The notes under the pieces were generated by a model. It saw only the letters and a program-made list of their open reading frames with translations, was not told the origin of the DNA and searched no databases. From contig DASUFH010000384.1 in NCBI GenBank assembly GCA_036274645.1, positions 1 to 18,371 on the forward strand: 18,371 bases of DNA. Direction: 5' to 3'. Below, piece by piece: positions 13,487 to 18,371 of this stretch. Source of the stretch: DASUFH01 sp036274645 (GTDB lineage: Bacteria > Acidobacteriota > Terriglobia > 20CM-2-55-15). The translations under genes were made by a program, and so were the position numbers. Positions within the stretch are counted from its first letter, which is position 1; the number at the start of each line of letters is the position of its first letter.

Positions 13487-14421
13487 TCCTCGAGCCCGGC
13501 GCCTTCAGCGCGGAATTCGAGAACCGGGAATCCCGCGGCCGTGATCCGCTGGAGCAGCGCGGCCTGTTCGATATCGCCGCCGTCGAACTCGAATTCGAGG
13601 CGGGTTCCCGAGTCGAGGGAATCGTGGACGCTCAGCACCCCCGGTTGTTCCAGCAGGAATCGCTCCAGTTCGCCCGCCGAGGCGAGACGAACGGAAAGGA
13701 CGCGGTGCGGCCGCATGCCCTGCAGGATTTCGTCAACTGTTCCGGTCGCGAGGATCGCGCCTTTTTCGATCACGGCGATCGTGTCGCAGATTTCGGCGAG
13801 TTCCGTCAGGATGTGCGAGCTGAGCAAAATGGTTTTGCCGTCGGCTGCGAGCTCGCGGATCAGGGCGCGAAACTCGATGCGCGCGCGCGGATCGAGGTTG
13901 GCGGCCGGCTCGTCGAGAATCAGGGCGGCGGGATTGTGGACAATGGCCCGGCCCAACGCGACGCGCTGCTGCAGGCCTTTGGACAGGCTGTCGACCTGGC
14001 GGTCCCGCAGGTCTCCGATTCCCATGAATTCGATGATGCCTTCCACCGCGGAGCGGCGCGGGCCGCCGCGCAGCCCCTGACTGCGGGCGAAGAAGTCGAG
14101 ATATTCGGCCACCGTCGTGCTGGCGTAGACGCCCGCGTAGTCCGGCATGAAGCCCGTGATGCGCCGCGCTTCCTCCGGATTCCGGACGACGGAGAACCCG
14201 CCGATCCGCGCGTCGCCTTCCTGCGGGACATCGAGCGTGGCGAGAATGCGCATGGTGGTTGTCTTGCCCGCGCCATTGGGCCCGATGAAACCCAGCACCT
14301 GCCCGCGTTGTACGCGAAACGAGACCTTGTCTACCGCGCGGAGACTGCCGAACTGGCGCACGAGTCCGTCGATTTCGATCATCGCGTCGCTCTCGATCAT
14401 CGCTTCAGCGGTTGCGCTCAC
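13450..14421 (-). CDS. ABC transporter ATPase of the ABC-2 export type
   Basis: The protein has 323 residues and one ABC domain followed by a C-terminal extension of about 100 residues that is common in ABC-2 exporters. Walker A is GPNGAGKTT (47-55), the signature LSKGLQQ (146-152, variant of LSGGQ), Walker B ALILDE (166-171) and the switch His is in LLSSHI. The Q-loop position reads FMPDYAGVY (91-99), with Asp94 where Gln is usual, a variant I associate with this exporter subgroup. The GTG start at 14421 overlaps the TGA of the preceding gene (GTGA). Residues 1-13 (MSATAEAMIESDA) contain a second possible start, ATG at codon 8. The 3' end is part of the tandem duplication. It should power the permease at 11814-13370. 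Confidence 0.95.
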   Translation of the reverse strand: MSATAEAMIESDAMIEIDGLVRQFGSLRAVDKVSFRVQRGQVLGFIGPNGAGKTTTMRILATLDVPQEGDARIGGFSVVRNPEEARRITGFMPDYAGVYASTTVAEYLDFFARSQGLRGGPRRSAVEGIIEFMGIGDLRDRQVDSLSKGLQQRVALGRAIVHNPAALILDEPAANLDPRARIEFRALIRELAADGKTILLSSHILTELAEICDTIAVIEKGAILATGTVDEILQGMRPHRVLSVRLASAGELERFLLEQPGVLSVHDSLDSGTRLEFEFDGGDIEQAALLQRITAAGFPVLEFRAEGAGLEDLFMKITAGNVQ

Positions 14422-16379
14422 AGTTCTTCTCCCGTATATCCGGCGATGACATGGAAGCCACCCCGCTCCTCGAATGTTTCGCCACCGGGATTCCAGAACG
14501 GCGACTGGTCGACAACGGCAAAGAAGGCGCCGTCCGACAGGGAATCGAGAAAGAAGTGCTGGAACTCGTCGGCGCGAGTCGCCGCCAGCGTGCCCGGATC
14601 GGCGTCGTTCAGATGGAGCGCCGCCGCCAGGTCCTTGCCGGCGCCGGGTTCCAGCCCGCCCTGCGCTCCCGGCGCCACCGCCGCGGTCAGCGTATACACG
14701 CGGCCGCCGGCGCGGTAGTAGAGATGTTGGATGGCGACCCCGAGCCCGTTGGATACGGAGACGCCCTCGCCGGCCCGGGTGAACGTCAGGCGTTCCCGCG
14801 CGGTACGGAACGCGACTTCATCGAAATTCAGTGGCGTGCGCGCCTGCAGCAGTCCCGATGGGTATCGCTGGGCGTCCGTCAGGTCGAGGCCGCCGCCCCA
14901 CGTAAATAACTCCCGGTTCGGTCCCGTGGGCACAATGGCCACATCGCGCGGAAAGCGCAGGCCGGCCCACGGCGCCATGCCCGCTGCGTATTGAGAGACG
15001 GTGGCGCGCGTCGCCGCCTGTTTGGACGCCTGATCCAGAAAAGTGAACGTTTCCGCGCGGCTGCGCACGCCGAGCCCTTCGCCCGCCACCGCATATCCGG
15101 CCAGCAGCGCGATGAAGGCCACGGAAATGATCGGCGTCGTCAGGACCATCAGAACCTGCTGCCGTCTTCGCTTCAGAAAGGCGTAGTTCACCGGTCCGAT
15201 CAACACCGTGAACAGCGTCATGATCGCGAGATAGATGCGCGTCGATACGATCCCGACGCCAGGAATCGGCAGACGGAATCCCCAGCGGTTGTCCGGACCG
15301 GCTGAAAAGGGCGCCGTCGCTTCGAGAGGAAGGCGCCAGCTGGTGTAGTTGGGAACCATGCCCGGCGCGTGCGGACGGGGCTTCTTCACTTCGGTCCGTA
15401 GCGATTCCGCCGCGGGATCCACGATCGTCCGTCCCGGAGGGGAAAGCGCGTACCACCGATTGGGCCCATTCCGAAAATCGTTCAGGAATGGCTCGATTCC
15501 TTTTTCAGACAGGGCGCCGGAACTCGTGAAGAAGAGTTGTCCCAGGAAGTACCGTTCCGACGCGCCTCCCGCTCCCATCGCCACCGGACGACGGTCCGCC
15601 TGCGGAAACAGATCCGACCAGGCGCCATCCACCAGGCAGAGATCGCCGCCGGCGGCGGCCCACGCGAGGAGCGCGTCTTTCTGCGCTTCGGAGAGGGACT
15701 TCCATTCCTGGACCCCGATGATCACGGCCCGCAGGGTGGTAAAGCCCAGCCAGTTTCCCGGCAGCCGGGCGGGTTCGCGCACGACGTCGATACCGCCCGC
15801 GGCCCCCGGTCCAGGCATGGGGTACCGGGCCGCCACCGCCGGCGGCATGCTGGGAGGCGTTTTGCGCGGAAGGTCCCGCGCCACCTTTTCGAAATCACTG
15901 GAAGGGTCGGCCACGATCATCACGGGCGCCAGATCCGGAGAAACCGATGTCTGAAAATAGAAGGGCGCCGTGTGGAGGACGCGGCTACGCCCTTCGGTCA
16001 CGCGGACCAGTCCATTTTCGTTGGTTGCGCCAACCGGCAGGGGAATGGTCAGCCGCCGTTCGTCCCCTGGCTTGAGACGTATTGTCACCAGAACGTCGAG
16101 CGTGCCGGATCGTTCCGCGCCGTATCCCCACATGCCGTTGTTGATTTTCTGGGTCTGGCTCGAGATCGTGATGACGCGTTCCCTGAGCTTGTTTGAAATA
16201 TCCAGAGTGATGGGGACGTATCCGGGCGAACCGATCGTGCTCCAGATATCGATCGTGACGCGGAGTCCCTCGTCGTCGAATGTCCGGTAGTAGTCTTCCG
16301 CTCCGGCGGATGCGGCGAAGCAGAGAACCAGAATCCACAGCAGAGCCAGTCGCTTCGACCAATCCTTTTGACGCCCCAT
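14418..16379 (-). CDS. Exported, membrane-anchored protein of unknown function (653 residues)
   Basis: A signal peptide is visible: RQK/SKR positive start, hydrophobic core 11-23 and likely cleavage after ASAGA (27). An outer domain of mixed beta/alpha character follows (28-380). Residues 218-252 (AVIIGVQEWKSLSEAQKDAL, then LAWAAAGGDLCLVDG) resemble the amidotransferase-like fold seen in large membrane proteins of MoxR/DUF58 clusters. Two membrane helices at about 382-402 and 407-432 flank a basic cytoplasmic turn (LKRRRQQ). A second outer domain runs 433-653. No catalytic motif is seen. The ATG follows the MoxR stop by 2 nt with GGAG about 8 nt upstream, and the gene's TGA overlaps the ATPase start. 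Its place between MoxR and an ABC exporter suggests the envelope-facing component of that machine. Confidence 0.82.
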   Translation of the reverse strand: MGRQKDWSKRLALLWILVLCFAASAGAEDYYRTFDDEGLRVTIDIWSTIGSPGYVPITLDISNKLRERVITISSQTQKINNGMWGYGAERSGTLDVLVTIRLKPGDERRLTIPLPVGATNENGLVRVTEGRSRVLHTAPFYFQTSVSPDLAPVMIVADPSSDFEKVARDLPRKTPPSMPPAVAARYPMPGPGAAGGIDVVREPARLPGNWLGFTTLRAVIIGVQEWKSLSEAQKDALLAWAAAGGDLCLVDGAWSDLFPQADRRPVAMGAGGASERYFLGQLFFTSSGALSEKGIEPFLNDFRNGPNRWYALSPPGRTIVDPAAESLRTEVKKPRPHAPGMVPNYTSWRLPLEATAPFSAGPDNRWGFRLPIPGVGIVSTRIYLAIMTLFTVLIGPVNYAFLKRRRQQVLMVLTTPIISVAFIALLAGYAVAGEGLGVRSRAETFTFLDQASKQAATRATVSQYAAGMAPWAGLRFPRDVAIVPTGPNRELFTWGGGLDLTDAQRYPSGLLQARTPLNFDEVAFRTARERLTFTRAGEGVSVSNGLGVAIQHLYYRAGGRVYTLTAAVAPGAQGGLEPGAGKDLAAALHLNDADPGTLAATRADEFQHFFLDSLSDGAFFAVVDQSPFWNPGGETFEERGGFHVIAGYTGEEL

Positions 16380-16381
16380 GT

Positions 16382-17428
16382 TCAGTCTCCCGCAACCTCG
16401 GCTTTCAATGTCTGCGGCAGGCCGCGCTCCACTTCGGGAATCGCTTCGAGCAGCGCAGCCACGATCCGCCGGCCATCCCAGCCTTCGAGTCTGGCCGCGT
16501 AGTCCAGCACCAGGCGATGGGCCAGCGCCGGCGCGGCCACGCGCCGGACCTCGTCGAATCCGACGTTGGGCTTGCCGCGCGCCAGCGCCAGGCCGCGCGC
16601 GGCCGCTCCGATCGCAATGGCGCCGCGCGGCGAGCTGCCATATCGAACGAAGTCCCGTACGGCCGCCGGCGCTTCCGGCGATTTGGGATGCGACGCGGCC
16701 ACCAGTCGCGCGATATATCCGGCGACGGCCCGCGGCAGGTGAACCCGGTCCACGGCCGTAAACAGTTCTCCGATCTCGACGGCGTTCAGGACGGGCGCCA
16801 GTTCCGGCGGCTCGCCGTGGATCCGCGTGGCCAGAATCTCTTCCAGCACGCTGCGGTCAACGCCGACAATCTCGACCTTGAACATGAATCGATCCAGCTG
16901 CGCTTCCGGCAGCGGATAGGTGCCTTCCAGCTCGATGGGGTTCTGCGTCGCCAGCACAAAGAACGGATCCGGCAGCGCTCGCGTTTCGCCAAACGCCGTC
17001 ACCCGCCGTTCCTGCATGGCTTCAAGCAGCGCGGCCTGGGTTTTGGGCGAAGCGCGGTTGATTTCGTCGGCGAGAAGCAGGTGGGTGAATACCGGTCCGG
17101 CATGGAACGTGAATTCCTTCCGGCCCTCCCGTTCCTGCAGGATGTGACTGCCGGTGATGTCCGTCGGCAGCAGATCCGGAGTGAACTGGATGCGCCGGAA
17201 CTGCAGAGATAGAAGGCGCGAGAGCGCTTTTACCAGTTCCGTCTTGCCGAGTCCGGGAAGGCCTTCAAGCAGGACATGTCCGCGGGCTAGCAGCGCGGAT
17301 ACGACTTCCTCGATCATCTGCGCGCGGCCGAGGATGACCTGTTCGAGGCCGCCGGTGAGGCGGGCGATCTGTCCCTGCATGGCGGTCACGGTCTCGGGCG
17401 AAAGAAGCGTTCGAGATTCCGATGTCAT
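16382..17428 (-). CDS. MoxR-family AAA+ ATPase (second copy)
   Basis: The protein has 348 residues. Walker A is GLPGLGKTE (56-64), followed by RRIQFTPDLLPTDITGS (78-94), Walker B LLLADE (117-122), INRASPKTQAALLEAMQERR, sensor 1 ATQNP (160-164) and YPLPEAQLDRFMFK (171-184). This is a clear MoxR protein. It is expected to act with the DUF58 protein encoded at the far end of the same run (10973-11824). The ATG at 17428 has no Shine-Dalgarno sequence (upstream CTGAAAAAACACC). It lies 28 nt after the stop of the rarD-type gene, so the two may share a transcript or the operon promoter may lie within the end of that gene; I see no convincing promoter. Confidence 0.95.
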   Translation of the reverse strand: MTSESRTLLSPETVTAMQGQIARLTGGLEQVILGRAQMIEEVVSALLARGHVLLEGLPGLGKTELVKALSRLLSLQFRRIQFTPDLLPTDITGSHILQEREGRKEFTFHAGPVFTHLLLADEINRASPKTQAALLEAMQERRVTAFGETRALPDPFFVLATQNPIELEGTYPLPEAQLDRFMFKVEIVGVDRSVLEEILATRIHGEPPELAPVLNAVEIGELFTAVDRVHLPRAVAGYIARLVAASHPKSPEAPAAVRDFVRYGSSPRGAIAIGAAARGLALARGKPNVGFDEVRRVAAPALAHRLVLDYAARLEGWDGRRIVAALLEAIPEVERGLPQTLKAEVAGD

Positions 17429-17456
17429 GGTGTTTTTTCAGCCGACCGAGTGTGCA

Positions 17457-18359
17457 TCATTCGCGGGCGGCAATCAACTGTCTGCTTTGCCTCAGTTGCT
17501 GGCGGACCACGACGCCTTCCACGGCGCAGATGATCAGGGCGAGCCACACCAGACTGAACCCCAGGAACTGCGTTCGGGAAAAAGCCTCCTTGAACACCAG
17601 CACGCCCAGCAGAAACTGAATCGTCGGCGCGATGTATTGAAACAGGCCCATCCACGACAGCGGGATTCGCTTCGCGGCCGCGGCAAAGAAGATGAGTGGA
17701 ACCGTGGTGACAGGCCCCGCCCCGATCAGCAGCAGGTTGGTCACCGGTCCGACGTGCCCGAGCGCGCCGCGGCCCGCCGATTCCAGATATCCGAGATAGA
17801 CGACTGCTGGCAGAAAGAGCAGTCCTGTTTCGAGCGCCAGTCCCTGAAGCGGCTGCAGGATCGCGGTCTTCTTCACCAGGCCGTACAGACCGAATGTGGA
17901 AGCCAGCGCGAGCGCGATCCAGGGAGGGGAACCGTAGGAGATCGTCAGATAGATGACACCGATGGCTGCAAGTCCGATCGCCATCCACTGGGCGCGGCGC
18001 AGCCGCTCGCCGAGAATGAAGACCCCCAGCAGGATATTCACCAGGGGATTGATGAAGTATCCGAGGCTGGTCTCGACAATGAACCCCGCATTGACCGCCC
18101 AGACGTAGATCAACCAGTTGGCGCCGACCAGCAGCGCCGCCAGCGTATAGACAATCACGGCGCGCCGGTTCCGGACGGATTTCTGAAAGGCGCGCCACTC
18201 GCCGCGTAGAGCAAGGAGAGCAAAGAGGGCCAGGCAGGACCAGAAGATGCGGTGTCCGATCAGTTCAACCGCAGAAATGGTCTGGAGCCACTTCCAGTAG
18301 ATGGGGACGAGGCCCCACAGGCTGTATGCGGCAACCGCATACGCCATGCCTTTACGCAT
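17457..18359 (-). CDS. rarD: RarD-type EamA (DMT) family transporter
   Basis: The protein has 300 residues and about ten membrane helices, the normal RarD length. Family marks are GMAYAVAAYSLWGLVPIYWK at the N-terminus, ELIGHRIFWSC, the GANWLIYVWAVN segment, SLGYFINPLVNILLGVFILG with ER after it, TVPLIFFAAAAKRIPLSWMG and LFQYIAPTIQFLLGV. RarD proteins are inner-membrane drug/metabolite transporters known by name from chloramphenicol sensitivity; their natural substrate is not settled. ATG 18359 is the first start in frame within the window; ATG 18347 (MAYAV) is an alternative and neither has a clear ribosome site. It is the first leftward gene before the MoxR run, with no obvious functional tie to it. 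Confidence 0.92.
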   Translation of the reverse strand: MRKGMAYAVAAYSLWGLVPIYWKWLQTISAVELIGHRIFWSCLALFALLALRGEWRAFQKSVRNRRAVIVYTLAALLVGANWLIYVWAVNAGFIVETSLGYFINPLVNILLGVFILGERLRRAQWMAIGLAAIGVIYLTISYGSPPWIALALASTFGLYGLVKKTAILQPLQGLALETGLLFLPAVVYLGYLESAGRGALGHVGPVTNLLLIGAGPVTTVPLIFFAAAAKRIPLSWMGLFQYIAPTIQFLLGVLVFKEAFSRTQFLGFSLVWLALIICAVEGVVVRQQLRQSRQLIAARE

Positions 18360-18371
18360 TGTGGATGGGAA

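Noticed and set aside
13390..14718. Plus-strand open frame (442 codons) opposite the ABC ATPase
   Set aside because: It is a shadow of the ATPase with its Walker motifs; it also runs through the tandem duplication and an unrelated gene end.
18091..18105. GACCGCCC match to the REP stem within rarD
   Set aside because: The second stem half and the foot are missing, and it lies in conserved coding sequence, so it is chance.

Overview
The window is GC-rich, densely packed bacterial chromosome. Overlapping start and stop codons, MoxR/DUF58 gene sets next to an ABC exporter, and a GTAG-type palindromic repeat in the gene gaps would suit an Acidobacteriota genome of the Solibacter/Bryobacter kind. 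That assignment is inference from gene content; no rRNA or other marker gene is present. No tRNA, rRNA, CRISPR, insertion sequence or phage gene was seen, and no gap exceeds 300 bases.

Left part (1-5710): a zinc metallopeptidase-like gene open to the left edge reads rightwards and converges on a four-gene leftward operon for a ribose/AI-2-type ABC importer. Its order is a two-domain ATPase (4199-5710), two different permeases (3259-4206 and 2315-3262) and a lipoprotein binding protein (1253-2248). The first three genes overlap by a few bases. A hairpin separates the last permease from the binding protein gene.

Middle (5711-10706, rightwards): a MoxR-type AAA+ ATPase and a membrane-anchored DUF58 protein form the usual MoxR-DUF58 pair. 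They are followed by a 782-residue PAS-PAS-PAS-GGDEF-EAL protein of cyclic-di-GMP metabolism. Its first PAS domain resembles the one that follows CheR in CheB-CheR hybrids, and its 5' end looks eroded.

Right part (10973-18359, leftwards): a rarD-type transporter gene is followed by a tight five-gene run: MoxR ATPase, a 653-residue exported membrane-anchored protein, an ABC ATPase, an ABC-2 permease and a soluble DUF58 protein with an intact MIDAS motif. The run has overlaps of 4 and 11 bp and a 2-nt gap. At the ATPase/permease junction a tandem duplication of about 70 bp creates a possible 19-residue peptide frame. The run looks like an ABC export or membrane-remodelling machine serviced by a MoxR/VWA-like chaperone pair, of unknown substrate.

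Four gene gaps (1102-1252, 5711-5859, 8077-8357, 10707-10972) carry copies of one REP/REPIN family: an 8-bp GC-rich hairpin with a GTAG foot, arranged as inverted pairs in different states of decay. One copy supplies the stop codon of a DUF58 gene. The mobilising RAYT transposase is not in the window.
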